Shown here: positions 1 through 8,091 of the stretch, piece after piece
Layout: every line of letters begins with the position of its first letter
How positions within the stretch are numbered: position 1 is the stretch's first letter
NCBI GenBank assembly: GCA_030691835.1
Contig: JAUYDO010000079.1
Span: 1-10,368 of the forward strand
DNA length: 10,368 nucleotides
Origin: Dehalococcoidia bacterium
Lineage (GTDB): Bacteria > Chloroflexota > Dehalococcoidia > Dehalococcoidales > UBA3254
Direction: 5' to 3'
The notes under the pieces: generated by a model
What the model was told of the DNA's origin: nothing
Databases searched by the model: none
Seen by the model: the letters and a program-made list of their open reading frames with translations, nothing else
Position numbers and translations under genes: made by a program

Positions 1-6
1 TAAACT

Positions 7-2637
7 ATGAATAAAAAGACTAACCGCCGGGCGACGGCGGACGAAAAGCTCAAAAACAAAGCTGAAGAACAGACTGTGATTAAAGGTCTTTGTTTTATCG
101 GCTCCGGTAACGGAGGCGCGAATGCTGCTGAAATAGACGTAAAACAAGGTAAAATAATCAGAATTAGACCATTGCATTATGATAAGGAGTACGACCGTAA
201 GGAATTCAACTCCTGGAAAATGGAAGCGCGGGGAAAGATTCTTGAGCCAAGCATGAAGTCACTGTTACCTCCCTTTAGCATCGGATACAAAAACCGTGTT
301 TATTCTTCTAATCGGGTTTTATACCCGCTCAAGAGAATCGATTGGGACCCAAACGGTGAAAGAAACCCGGAGGCCAGGGGTAAAAGCGGCTACGTGAGAA
401 TCTCCTGGGATGATGCTCTTGACATTATAATCAGCGAGATAAAGAGAGTCAAAAAACAATACGGAACAGAGGCAATACTTTCTCAATCGGACGGACATGC
501 TGAAACTAAAAAGGTCCACGCCGCCCACGGTGCCAACAGAAAACTGCTCAAGCTGCTGGGTGGATACACTCTATCTACCAGAAACCCGGATAGCTGGGAA
601 GGCTGGGTGTGGGGAGCAAAGCATGTATGGGGAATGGAATCGCTAGGCCAGCAGTTGCCTGTCACCAACGTCATGCTTGATATATCCCGGAACACCGATA
701 CGGTGCTTTTCTGGGGATGTGACCCGGAGACCACGCCCTGGGGATTTGATGGCCAGATGGCAAGCCGGATGTGCTATTGGTTTTCTGAACTGGGTATAGA
801 GTCCATCTATATCTGTCCGGACCTGAACTACGGCGCCGCAGTTCACGCAGATAAATGGATACCTATCAGACCGAACACGGATGCGGCTCTGCAGCTCGCC
901 ATCGCCAATGTCTGGCTCACTGAAAAAACCTATGACAAAGACTACGTAGATACTCATGTGGTGGGCTTTGATAAGTTTGCCGGATATGTGATGGGCAAAG
1001 AAGACGGCATAGTAAAAGCGCCCGAATGGGCGGCAAAAATAACCGGCGTGCCCTCATGGGTAATAAAGGCTCTAGCCAGGCATTGGGCACAAAGAAAGGT
1101 CTCCATCGCCCACGGTAACGGTGGTTCCGGATATATCAGGGGGCCGTACGCTACCGAGAATGCCCGGCTTGAAGTTGTGCTCCTTGGCATGCAGGGACTG
1201 GGTAAACCGGGCGCTAATCAGGTCAAAATGAACGAATGGCTGCTGCGTAACCGCCCCGAATCAAACCCAATGCCCAGGTCCTCAATGATTCCGTCTGTGA
1301 ATGCCGCCTACCACGGTTACAGGCCCGAGGATACGCCCAGGCAGTTTGTTCCTAGAAACCTGATTCAAGATGCCATTCTCAACCCGCCCATTAGCTGGTA
1401 TGGCACAACACTTTCCTGGGACCATGTTGAACAGCAATTTATAAAATATACTTACCCGGTGCAGGGCGCTCCTGAGATACACATGATATGGCAGGACACT
1501 CCCTCTCAGATAACTTGCTGGAACGATACCAATACTTATGTCAGGGCGTTACGGAGTCAAAAGATCGAGTTTATCCTGTCCCAGCATCCCTGGCTGGAAA
1601 ACGATGTCCAGTTTGCAGATATTATCCTGCCCGTCAGCACCAAATTCGAAGAAGAAGACATAGGACTGGATATTTTGGGCGGACAATTTAACCTTATCTT
1701 GCATGAACCGAAGTGTATTGAGCCTGTAGGCGAGTCCAGGAGCGATTACGAAATAGTCTGCATGCTCGCCGAGAGGTTGGGTCTTCTAAAGGAATATTCA
1801 GATGGTAAATCCGTAGAAGACTGGATTAAGCTGGGATTCGAGACCTCTGGTACTCAGGAACACATTTCGTTCGAGAAATTTAAGGAAAAGGGCTACTGGG
1901 TAGCTCCCACCGACCCCAACTGGGAGAGCTATCCCGTTGGTTTAATCGGCTTCTATGAAGACCCTGTTAAAAATCCCCTCAGTACTCCGACCGGTAAGCT
2001 GGAGTTCTTTTCACAGAGACTGGCGGAACGCTTTCCGGGTGATGAGGAGCGACCGCCTGTTCCTCACTTCATCCCTTATGGCGAATCCCATCAGGAAAGT
2101 TTGCAGCACCCCAGAGCCGGGAAGTATCCACTCTTGATTATCTCCAATCATCCAAGGTGGAGAGTGCATGCCCAGCACGATGATATGAAATGGCTCCGAG
2201 AGATTCCCACCTGTAAGGTCAGGGGTCCTGACGGCTATTTTTATGAGCCTCTTTGGATGCATCCCGTTGACGCCGCCGAAAGGAATATTAGACATAGCGA
2301 TGTGGTGAAAGTATTCAATGAAAGGGGTGCCGTCCTGGGGGGCGCCTACATTACCGAACGAATCATGCCCGGTTCCGTTTATATGGACCACGGCGCCAGG
2401 TACGACCCAATTGTGACGGGAGAACTTGATAGAGGCGGAGCTATAAACACGATTTCGCCGGACAATTTGACCTCTAAAAACGCCACCGGAATGGTAGTCA
2501 GTGCGTTTCTCGTTGAGGTAGAAAAAGCAAACCTGGACGAGCTGAGGGCTAAATATCCGGAAGCTTTTAATCGACCTTATCATGAGCTCTCCGGGCTTTC
2601 AGCAAATCGTCTGGTTGTTAGAGTCGGGCCAAAGTGA
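7..2637 (+). CDS. Transhydroxylase-like molybdopterin oxidoreductase, large subunit
   Basis: An 876-residue DMSO-reductase-family enzyme binding Mo-bis-MGD, probably cytoplasmic: no Tat signal is visible, only a Lys/Arg-rich first 22 residues. It lacks the N-terminal CxxCxxxC iron-sulfur motif found in most family members. In this and in length it matches AthL (about 875 residues) of pyrogallol-phloroglucinol transhydroxylase from Pelobacter acidigallici. From memory of AthL, the catalytic set aligns: NPDSWEGW gives Asp195 and Mo-ligand Ser196 (AthL Asp174/Ser175), His164 corresponds to His144, and Tyr438 (in YHGY) to Tyr404. Other cofactor segments are FWGCDPE (about 235-241), GMQGLGKPG (about 394-402), and the C-terminal MGD-binding domain from about 709 to the end. 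An insertion of about 15 residues lies before Tyr438. It is the first gene of a tight operon, 42 bases before a ferredoxin gene. The substrate is inferred to be a phenolic or cyclic enol; the exact reaction is unknown. A TAA at 1-3 may end an upstream gene. The RBS lies outside the window. Confidence 0.9.
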   Translation: MNKKTNRRATADEKLKNKAEEQTVIKGLCFIGSGNGGANAAEIDVKQGKIIRIRPLHYDKEYDRKEFNSWKMEARGKILEPSMKSLLPPFSIGYKNRVYSSNRVLYPLKRIDWDPNGERNPEARGKSGYVRISWDDALDIIISEIKRVKKQYGTEAILSQSDGHAETKKVHAAHGANRKLLKLLGGYTLSTRNPDSWEGWVWGAKHVWGMESLGQQLPVTNVMLDISRNTDTVLFWGCDPETTPWGFDGQMASRMCYWFSELGIESIYICPDLNYGAAVHADKWIPIRPNTDAALQLAIANVWLTEKTYDKDYVDTHVVGFDKFAGYVMGKEDGIVKAPEWAAKITGVPSWVIKALARHWAQRKVSIAHGNGGSGYIRGPYATENARLEVVLLGMQGLGKPGANQVKMNEWLLRNRPESNPMPRSSMIPSVNAAYHGYRPEDTPRQFVPRNLIQDAILNPPISWYGTTLSWDHVEQQFIKYTYPVQGAPEIHMIWQDTPSQITCWNDTNTYVRALRSQKIEFILSQHPWLENDVQFADIILPVSTKFEEEDIGLDILGGQFNLILHEPKCIEPVGESRSDYEIVCMLAERLGLLKEYSDGKSVEDWIKLGFETSGTQEHISFEKFKEKGYWVAPTDPNWESYPVGLIGFYEDPVKNPLSTPTGKLEFFSQRLAERFPGDEERPPVPHFIPYGESHQESLQHPRAGKYPLLIISNHPRWRVHAQHDDMKWLREIPTCKVRGPDGYFYEPLWMHPVDAAERNIRHSDVVKVFNERGAVLGGAYITERIMPGSVYMDHGARYDPIVTGELDRGGAINTISPDNLTSKNATGMVVSAFLVEVEKANLDELRAKYPEAFNRPYHELSGLSANRLVVRVGPK

Positions 2638-2679
2638 AGCCTCTCTTATTATACTTGTTGCCAGAGGGGACTTTTACAA

Positions 2680-2901
2680 ATGAACATAAATTATAAATGT
2701 GGTATTAAAATTGATTATTCTCGTTGCACAGGCTGCGGGAAGTGCCACGAAATCTGTCCGGCGGACATCTTCATGTTCGATGACAGTAGCAAACTACTAA
2801 CTGTAGAATATCCCGAAGAGTGCTGCTACTGTGGTGCCTGCATTATGGACTGTCTGGTTGAGGGGGCGTTACGCATGGAGCTACCTTTATTGTGCCTCTA
2901 G
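2680..2901 (+). CDS. Small 2[4Fe-4S] ferredoxin-type protein
   Basis: A 73-residue electron-transfer protein made almost only of a bacterial-type double-cluster ferredoxin fold. The first cluster motif is Cys16-x2-Cys19-x2-Cys22-x3-Cys26-Pro. The second is Cys48-x2-Cys51-x2-Cys54-x3-Cys58, without the usual proline after the last cysteine. Extra cysteines are at 7, 49 and 72. No membrane segment or signal peptide is seen. An AGAGGGGA ribosome-binding site at about 2663-2670 sits 9 bases before the ATG. It lies between the Mo subunit (42 bases upstream) and a flavoprotein (27 bases downstream), so it most likely carries electrons between Mo and FAD. It resembles the ferredoxin part of AprB without AprB's C-terminal tail. 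It is far shorter than the three-cluster AthS subunit that partners AthL in Pelobacter (about 270 residues). Confidence 0.9.
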   Translation: MNINYKCGIKIDYSRCTGCGKCHEICPADIFMFDDSSKLLTVEYPEECCYCGACIMDCLVEGALRMELPLLCL

Positions 2902-2928
2902 TAGGATAAGTCGCGAGGGAGCTGTCAA

Positions 2929-4653
2929 GTGAGAATGGGTGCTGCAACCAGTGATGAGCATATTGATACCGACGTACTGGTTATCGGGGGTGGTATTGGC
3001 GGATGCTTTGCTGCAATAAAAGCAGCGGAGGAGGGAGCGAGAGTAGTAGTATTCGAGAAAGCCAATATCCTCAGGAGCGGCGGAAGCGGGACCGGAATAC
3101 ACCGGATAGTGCTGATTCATCCCGATTACAACCATACCTATGAAAATTTCGCCAAACTCAATGTTGAAGCTGCCGGTGGAGTAGCTGATGAGGATGTTTC
3201 TTACGAATTCGCCAGAAATACCCTGGACAGAGTACCGGACCTGGAGAGCTATGGACTCAAAATCAGGGATGAAAAAAACTCGTTTATTTTTGTGACAGGT
3301 CCAGATGTTTGTCCCGGCAAACCCGGCATATGGGGCCCCGGACCAACAGTATGGCATGATTTGAAACCCATTCTGGCCAGAAAAGCTATGAGTTGTCCCG
3401 GGGTCATAGTGCTCAACAGGACATCAGGAATCGGCTTGTTGACCGAAGATGGAGTAACCGGTGGCAGAGTTATTGGCGCCATCGGGCTGGAGACGAGGAC
3501 CGGCAAATTTGTTATATGCCGGGCTAAGGCTGTGGTTATTACCAGCGGCAACTCTTACCGGCTGGGGCGCTACAGTGATTCCCTTTACGCTCCAACAAGG
3601 TTTATTACCACCGGACCTCCTACTAATAGCGGAGAGGGTCAGGCGATGGCTTATCGCGCCGGGGCGGACATCGTTAATATGGAATTCGTGTACCTGGCTA
3701 CTGACTGGAAAGACTTTCCTCATGCCGGGGTTGGGGCAACCAGAGGTGTTGGCGGAAGAATAATAACCGGTACCGGGGCAGAACCGGGTGCTTCGGACCT
3801 TTACCGCCGAACGTGCCACGGCGCATTTAACACCGAAGCTCCTCTCTACGCTGACGTATCGAACATAGAGGGATGGCCTGAAGAGAAAGGCATGATGCAG
3901 CTCTTCCTCTGGGGTCTGGAAAACGGTCCAACCAGCCTGGCTTATTTGCAATGGATGGAGGAACGCGGCGAGGACTTGAGGAAGCAGCCGGTTGAAGTTG
4001 ATTGGCGGCCTCCAGCAATACACAATAACCAGCCTGGAATTCATATGGATGTTAATGCCAGGTCGAGCTTGGAGGGGCTATACTGTGCCGGCGATGTTAT
4101 CGGCGGCGGTTGGAGACAGAGCGCGGCCGGTGGATTTGTATTTGGGACCATAGCCGGAATCAATGCGGCAGAGTTCGCCAGGACATCTCCTGAACTGAAC
4201 ATAGCCAATGAGCAGGTAAAAGAATTGAAGAAACCTGTCCTCCAGGCTTTATCTATTAATTCCCGTGAAGGATATAGCTGGATAGAGATGGAGGATAAAG
4301 TGAGAAAAATCGCCACGGAATACGGACCTCCGCTTACCAGCGATGCTAAACTCAGACGTGGTTTAGCCCATCTCGATCGCATAAAGATGAGGTACTTACC
4401 CTGGCTCTACGCAAGAGACCCAAGAGAAATGATGAGGGTTTGTGAAGTCGACTCTGTTTTCTTCATCGCCGAGGCGTTCCTGAGCGCAGCGCTATTTCGC
4501 AAAGAGAGCCGTCAGAACAAATGCAGTCTGTTATACAAAACAGAGTATCCTGAGCGCGATGACACAAACTGGCTCAAGCATACCGTGATTCGGAATGTTG
4601 ATGGGGAAATGAAGCTGAGCAAAAAAGATGTGAAGCGCTTGAGCAAAAATTAA
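2929..4653 (+). CDS. FAD-dependent oxidoreductase, fumarate reductase/AprA-like
   Basis: A 574-residue soluble flavoprotein of the succinate dehydrogenase/fumarate reductase/adenylylsulfate reductase alpha superfamily. The N-terminal Rossmann motif is VIGGGIGGC (18-26) with the acidic FAD-ribose ligand Glu43, then RSGG (49-52). The second FAD segment is YCAGDVIGGG (385-394, Gly388-Asp389). A C-terminal helical domain carries ESRQ (526-529) and YPERDDTNW (540-548), the family signature. His365 and His372 sit where fumarate reductases carry substrate-site residues, but the HxMGG context is not kept. The RSHT motif for covalent FAD attachment is absent, so FAD is probably non-covalent. The GTG start at 2929 is favoured over ATG 2935 because GAGGGAG (2915-2921) lies 7 bases before it. 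As the third gene of the operon it is the likely electron acceptor or donor for the Mo enzyme through the ferredoxin. The substrate is not known; a second organic substrate, or bifurcation, is speculation. Confidence 0.9.
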   Translation: MRMGAATSDEHIDTDVLVIGGGIGGCFAAIKAAEEGARVVVFEKANILRSGGSGTGIHRIVLIHPDYNHTYENFAKLNVEAAGGVADEDVSYEFARNTLDRVPDLESYGLKIRDEKNSFIFVTGPDVCPGKPGIWGPGPTVWHDLKPILARKAMSCPGVIVLNRTSGIGLLTEDGVTGGRVIGAIGLETRTGKFVICRAKAVVITSGNSYRLGRYSDSLYAPTRFITTGPPTNSGEGQAMAYRAGADIVNMEFVYLATDWKDFPHAGVGATRGVGGRIITGTGAEPGASDLYRRTCHGAFNTEAPLYADVSNIEGWPEEKGMMQLFLWGLENGPTSLAYLQWMEERGEDLRKQPVEVDWRPPAIHNNQPGIHMDVNARSSLEGLYCAGDVIGGGWRQSAAGGFVFGTIAGINAAEFARTSPELNIANEQVKELKKPVLQALSINSREGYSWIEMEDKVRKIATEYGPPLTSDAKLRRGLAHLDRIKMRYLPWLYARDPREMMRVCEVDSVFFIAEAFLSAALFRKESRQNKCSLLYKTEYPERDDTNWLKHTVIRNVDGEMKLSKKDVKRLSKN

Positions 4654-4689
4654 AGCATTTGAATTTAAACTACTGAAGAGGCTAGATAC

Positions 4690-5412
4690 GTGATAATTAA
4701 GTATCTCGGACACTCAGCTTTTCAAATCACAACCGAGCGCGGAGTTGATATTCTGATTGACCCTTTTCTAAAAGGTAAGATTGAATCCTTAACAAAAGTA
4801 GACCTGTTGCTGGTGAGTCACGGCGCTCCGGACCACTTCGGCGATACGGTAAATATCCTTAGACAAACAAATGCCAAAGTAGTTTGTGACCCGTCGCTAA
4901 AAGCCCGTCTCATGCAGGAATTTAACATTGACGAAGCCAGATTAATATTTACCGTATGGGGCTGGGTAAGAGAAGAGATGGGTATCAAGATACGCGCCGT
5001 AGAAAACCGGCATATCTCCTTTTATCGTTCCGGGGGAAGCTATTTAACCGGTTTACCTTTAAGTTTTGTGATATACCTGGAAAACGGGCTCAAAATATTT
5101 CATCCCGGCGATACGTCTATTTTTAGTGATTTCAAACTAATCGGCGAGCTATACCGTCCTGATGTGGCACTGATGCCCGTCGGCGCTGCTGAGGATGGTT
5201 TTGCGGAGATGTCACCGGCAGAGGCGGCACAGGCGACTTTATGGATAAGACCCGATTTAGCGATACCTATGCACTATATTCCAGGCGACGACTCACCCGA
5301 TAAATTTGCGCAAATTTTAAACTTGCTTGCACCTGAAATCAAAGTGATAGTCATGGAACCATCGTCATCGTTAAGTTATTCCAAAATTCTTTCTATTAAA
5401 TACCCGGTCTGA
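4690..5412 (+). CDS. UlaG/UPF0173-like metallo-beta-lactamase-fold hydrolase
   Basis: A 240-residue cytoplasmic metal-dependent hydrolase of the L-ascorbate-6-phosphate lactonase (UlaG)/UPF0173 branch. The sequence begins with the family's IKYLGHSAF start (His8), then LIDPF, a variant metal motif SHGAPDH (43-49), His108, the HPGDT segment (138-142, bridging Asp141) and IPMHY (His195). The canonical motif is HxHxDH. Here His44, Asp48 and His49 remain but the second histidine is Ala46, so one metal site is short of a ligand. The start is GTG at 4690, 36 bases after the flavoprotein stop, with no strong Shine-Dalgarno (GAGGC at about 4678-4682). Operon position suggests it processes a product of the Mo/flavin enzymes, for example a lactone or cyclic ester, but relatives of this family also act as generic hydrolases of unknown substrate. 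Confidence 0.82.
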   Translation: MIIKYLGHSAFQITTERGVDILIDPFLKGKIESLTKVDLLLVSHGAPDHFGDTVNILRQTNAKVVCDPSLKARLMQEFNIDEARLIFTVWGWVREEMGIKIRAVENRHISFYRSGGSYLTGLPLSFVIYLENGLKIFHPGDTSIFSDFKLIGELYRPDVALMPVGAAEDGFAEMSPAEAAQATLWIRPDLAIPMHYIPGDDSPDKFAQILNLLAPEIKVIVMEPSSSLSYSKILSIKYPV

Positions 5413-5468
5413 TGTAATTACCAGCCCAAAATATGTGACCATGATAGCAGAAAGGATTTGATAATTAG

Positions 5469-5618
5469 GATGCTGCCGGGGCCGTCTACGTTGCCGATGG
5501 TTCGCTAGGGCTGAAGTATATATACTCGGATGTGGGAAAAGTTACCAGGGCGAATGGTATCGTCATGTCTAAGACGGTCAACCTCATGTTGAAGTTGGCT
5601 GTAATGATATTTTTGTAA
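5469..5618 (+). pseudogene. Possible decayed SMP-30/gluconolactonase fragment
   Basis: A 49-codon open stretch with no start codon at its beginning (a TAG immediately precedes it) and a TAA at 5616-5618. Its translation contains AVYVADGSLGL, SDVGKVTR and ANGIVMS, which match in order the blade pattern of SMP-30/gluconolactonase beta-propellers (a GxVYVxD strand, then DGKVTR, then PNGIxxSxDGKxLY). The residues between these blocks are shortened and the end runs off into unrelated hydrophobic sequence. It therefore looks like a remnant of a lactonase gene with internal deletions. The assignment rests on pattern memory only and could be chance. Confidence 0.35.
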
Positions 5619-5687
5619 TAAATTCTCGAGTCAATGAAAACTTAGAATTAACTCTCATTTAATCATTTTACAAATACTCATTTTGTT

Positions 5688-5707
5688 ACGGAACATGACG
5701 GAACGTG
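5688..5707 (+). repeat. Tandem 10-base repeat upstream of promoter
   Basis: ACGGAACATG is followed at once by ACGGAACGTG, 9 of 10 bases identical. The one-helical-turn period and position, 30 bases upstream of the -35 box of the next gene, suit an activator-binding site. This is inference. Confidence 0.4.
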
Positions 5708-5736
5708 GTACTGTATCCGCGAAGCTGCATTTACCA

Positions 5737-5766
5737 TTGCCTCTTTTTCTCTCAAAAGCTTATAAT
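5737..5766 (+). promoter_or_regulatory. Sigma-70-type promoter of the TPR/SEC-C gene
   Basis: TTGCCT (5737-5742), an 18-base spacer and a perfect TATAAT (5761-5766). Transcription would start near 5773, giving a leader of about 44 bases with purine-rich AAGGAAGGCAGG (5799-5810) before the ATG at 5817. Confidence 0.6.
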
Positions 5767-5816
5767 CAAGCGTAGAAGTAATTCCGACAGTTAACGTCAA
5801 GGAAGGCAGGATAGAC

Positions 5817-7808
5817 ATGACAAAAGAGCCGTTACGTTGGGAACCAGAAATCCTGTCCGGGATGACCACTGAGGCAATCGTGGATAAGCTCAAGGAGCTT
5901 GTTCCCGCCTTCGACCTGAACTCCTTCGTTGCCAAGACAAAGAAGTACCTTTCCTGTGAAGACCTCTCAGAGGAAGAATACTACCCCCAGGCAATTTTCT
6001 CTGACACCGATGAGGATTTCATCTGGATGGCCTGTGAAGAGCTGTGGAAGCGGCTTATCCCAGATAGGCCGGCGGTGGAATATGTTGCCGAGCAGCTCGA
6101 CAACATAGTTGAAGAAATAATAAAAGCCGGGGAAAAGCGAAGGTGGAAAGAGGTTTTTCGCCGAAACCGGGAAGCACTCGACCTGATTTGCCGGCACACG
6201 ATGGAGGAAACTCCTGCGGGTCGCAGGCTACATCGTGACTTCTACGAGAAGCTCCGCCAGACAACTTTCTACGATTTCGACAGCCTTTTTGATGACCTGA
6301 TTCGCAATTTGATGGGACATGAAGAGTATGAAAGGGTAATCGATATTGCGGGAACTTTCGGTGACGCCCTTGGCGACGATAGCCTGCTTGACTACAAGGC
6401 AGAAAGCCTGTTTGCACTTGGCAAAAAAGATGAGGCGGAGCGGTTATATCAGGAGATTATAGGTCGTAACCCCGATAACCCGTGGTGTCTCCTGCACGCT
6501 GGAGACTGCTATGTCACCTATGGTGAAAAGGACTTTGCCAGAGCCAGGAGCTATTACCTCGGAGCCCTGAGCATAGCTGAGAAACATAGAAAACAGCCTG
6601 ACGGCAAGGACGAGTTACGTGCAGTGTACCAGAGGCTTATTGACCTGGCTCATGACACCGGGGACTATAACGGGGCAGACCGCTATCAGCGTCTTCTCAG
6701 TTCAATAGAGGCAAAGAAGGTGGGTCGCAATGACCCCTGCCCCTGCGGGAGTGGGAAGAAATACAAGAAATGCTGTGGGCGTGACGCAGGTACGGCACTA
6801 CAGCCGCCGCCGTTTGACCGGCGGGTAATGGAGCGCGACCTTCTGGCTCTCAAGCAGACAATTGAGGAAAAAGAGTTTGGCTCCGTTGAGGAGATGAATA
6901 GATACATCAAAGAGACTAATAAGACGGGCAGGATACCGCAGTGGACACCAAAGACGCCCCTTGAACAGGCTCAGAGCCTGATATTCGAGGCTCTGGATAC
7001 CGCAGGTAAGAAGAGGCTGGAGCTTGCCGAGCAGGCACTCAAGATATCACCGGACTGTGCCGATGCCTATGTCCTGCTGGCAGAGGAAAAGGCGCAGAGT
7101 CTGGAGGAGGCAGTCAGCCTGTATGAGGCCGGGGTCAAGGCAGGAGAACATGCCCTGGGGAAGAAGGTTTTTGAGGAAGATGCTGGCCACTTCTGGGGTA
7201 TGGTAGAGACCCGCCCATACATGCGGGCTAGAGCCGGTCTCGCTCAGTGTCTGTGGCTCATGGGAAAGCGGGAGGAGGCAGTCAGCCATTACCTGGAGTT
7301 TCTCAGGCTTAATCAGAACGATAATCAGGGAATCCGCTACCTTCTGGCAGCGAGCCTGCTTGAGATGGGGAAGATTGATGCTCTGCAGGAGCTGTTGGGG
7401 CAGTATGATGAGCCTACGGCAGCCTGGCTTTATACGGAAGCACTGGTAGCTTACATTAAGCAGGGGGACAGCGCTGAGGCACGCAAGCTCCTTAAGGAGG
7501 CGCTTGATTACAATCCTCATGTGGTCCCTTACCTTCTCGGCGAGAAGAAACTGCACGGGGAACTGCCAGAGCGCATCGGGTTTGGGGATAAAGACGAGGC
7601 CGTTGTTTATGCCGCTGAGTTCGGTCCTGGCTGGCATCAGACTGGGGGAGCGGTTGACTGGCTGGCGTCGGTATCCGGTAAGGCACGGGGAACATGGCAG
7701 GCAGGTAAAAAGCCTGCCGGTATTCCTGAGGTGTTTCTCCGGGCGTTTGAATCGGAAGACAGGAGACGCCGCCCGAAAGGGCAGGCTGGAAATGAGCCAG
7801 AAGGATAA
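5817..7808 (+). CDS. TPR protein with central SEC-C motif, ST7-like C-terminal half
   Basis: A 663-residue soluble helical repeat protein. Residues 1-160 are acidic and helical and not recognised. TPR-like repeats follow at about 192-290. A textbook SEC-C zinc motif at 302-321 starts [16 protein letters not shown], with Cys308, Cys310, Cys319 and Cys320 as ligands, as in the SecA C-terminus. A second repeat block runs from about 399 to 570. Within the C-terminal half, [15 protein letters not shown] (from 458), [20 protein letters not shown] and [15 protein letters not shown] (from 587) match the pattern of ST7-related TPR proteins found in bacteria and animals. The SEC-C motif is normally terminal; here it separates two repeat blocks. 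It has its own promoter, so it is probably independent of the upstream operon. SEC-C suggests binding to a protein or ribosome partner. No enzymatic function is apparent. Confidence 0.88.
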   Translation: MTKEPLRWEPEILSGMTTEAIVDKLKELVPAFDLNSFVAKTKKYLSCEDLSEEEYYPQAIFSDTDEDFIWMACEELWKRLIPDRPAVEYVAEQLDNIVEEIIKAGEKRRWKEVFRRNREALDLICRHTMEETPAGRRLHRDFYEKLRQTTFYDFDSLFDDLIRNLMGHEEYERVIDIAGTFGDALGDDSLLDYKAESLFALGKKDEAERLYQEIIGRNPDNPWCLLHAGDCYVTYGEKDFARARSYYLGALSIAEKHRKQPDGKDELRAVYQRLIDLAHDTGDYNGADRYQRLLSSIEAKKVGRNDPCPCGSGKKYKKCCGRDAGTALQPPPFDRRVMERDLLALKQTIEEKEFGSVEEMNRYIKETNKTGRIPQWTPKTPLEQAQSLIFEALDTAGKKRLELAEQALKISPDCADAYVLLAEEKAQSLEEAVSLYEAGVKAGEHALGKKVFEEDAGHFWGMVETRPYMRARAGLAQCLWLMGKREEAVSHYLEFLRLNQNDNQGIRYLLAASLLEMGKIDALQELLGQYDEPTAAWLYTEALVAYIKQGDSAEARKLLKEALDYNPHVVPYLLGEKKLHGELPERIGFGDKDEAVVYAAEFGPGWHQTGGAVDWLASVSGKARGTWQAGKKPAGIPEVFLRAFESEDRRRRPKGQAGNEPEG

Positions 7809-7903
7809 GCAAAGCGGAAGAGCCAAATTACTGGTCGGAAGGTATTGATTTTCCCATTGGTGAGGACTGTCCCTACTGCCCCTTCTGGCGGGGGAAGCAG
7901 TAA
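7792..7903 (+). pseudogene. Frameshifted mini-gene with CPYC motif
   Basis: An ATG at 7792 overlaps the last 17 bases of the upstream TPR gene, as in translationally coupled genes, and opens MSQKDKQSG. The frame then ends at 7848. One base out of phase, a stretch without a start codon (7796-7903) reads AEEPNYWSEGIDFPIGE and then DCPYCPFWRGKQ before TAA at 7901-7903. Joining the two at about 7811-7815 gives one coherent product of about 37 residues ending in a Cys-Pro-Tyr-Cys knuckle. I read this as a small gene with a one-base insertion, or a sequencing error. No slippery heptamer for programmed shifting is visible. The function is unknown. Confidence 0.4.
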
Positions 7904-7956
7904 GGGAGCAGGAAGATTGGTGAGAGGCTAAACAACATTCGGGAAAATAGAAAAGC

Positions 7957-7990
7957 AAAAGCACCCCCCACATCAATCAGGGGCACTTTT
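7957..7990 (+). terminator. Candidate imperfect terminator hairpin
   Basis: AAAAGCACCCC (7957-7967) can pair with GGGGCACTTTT (7980-7990) around a 12-base loop, with a two-base mismatch in the stem, followed by TGTCTGT. It would end transcription of the TPR gene and the mini-gene. The mismatch and short U-run make it weak. Confidence 0.4.
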
Positions 7991-8091
7991 GTCTGTGATT
8001 TGCTCCATTATCGTGGTAGCTTATCGGCAACCACTCTCTCGAAACTAATCTCCTGAGAAAGTCGTTGCACAATCTAGCGTTTTGTTACATT

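Larger units (their letters stand above)
5413..5816. other. Intergenic region with gene remnant, repeat and promoter
   Basis: About 400 bases without an intact gene. They hold a candidate lactonase remnant (5469-5618), an AT-rich stretch (5619-5687), a 10-base tandem repeat and a sigma-70-type promoter for the next gene. No convincing terminator of the preceding operon is visible. Confidence 0.6.

Noticed and set aside
7..90. Tat signal peptide on the Mo subunit (NRRATA)
   Set aside because: The twin arginine lacks the S/T-RR-x-F-L-K context and no hydrophobic segment follows; AthL relatives are cytoplasmic.
2011..2583. 190-codon minus-strand frame opposite the Mo subunit C-terminus
   Set aside because: Antisense to the conserved cofactor-binding domain; no domain, start signal or context supports it.
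5678..5935. 85-codon minus-strand frame spanning the promoter and start of the TPR gene
   Set aside because: Covers a near-perfect sigma-70 promoter and the conserved reading frame on the other strand; no features of its own.
7047..7976. Long minus-strand open frame (309 codons) opposite the TPR/SEC-C gene
   Set aside because: Lies antisense to a clearly conserved protein, has no domain signal and shows a composition expected from a shadow frame.
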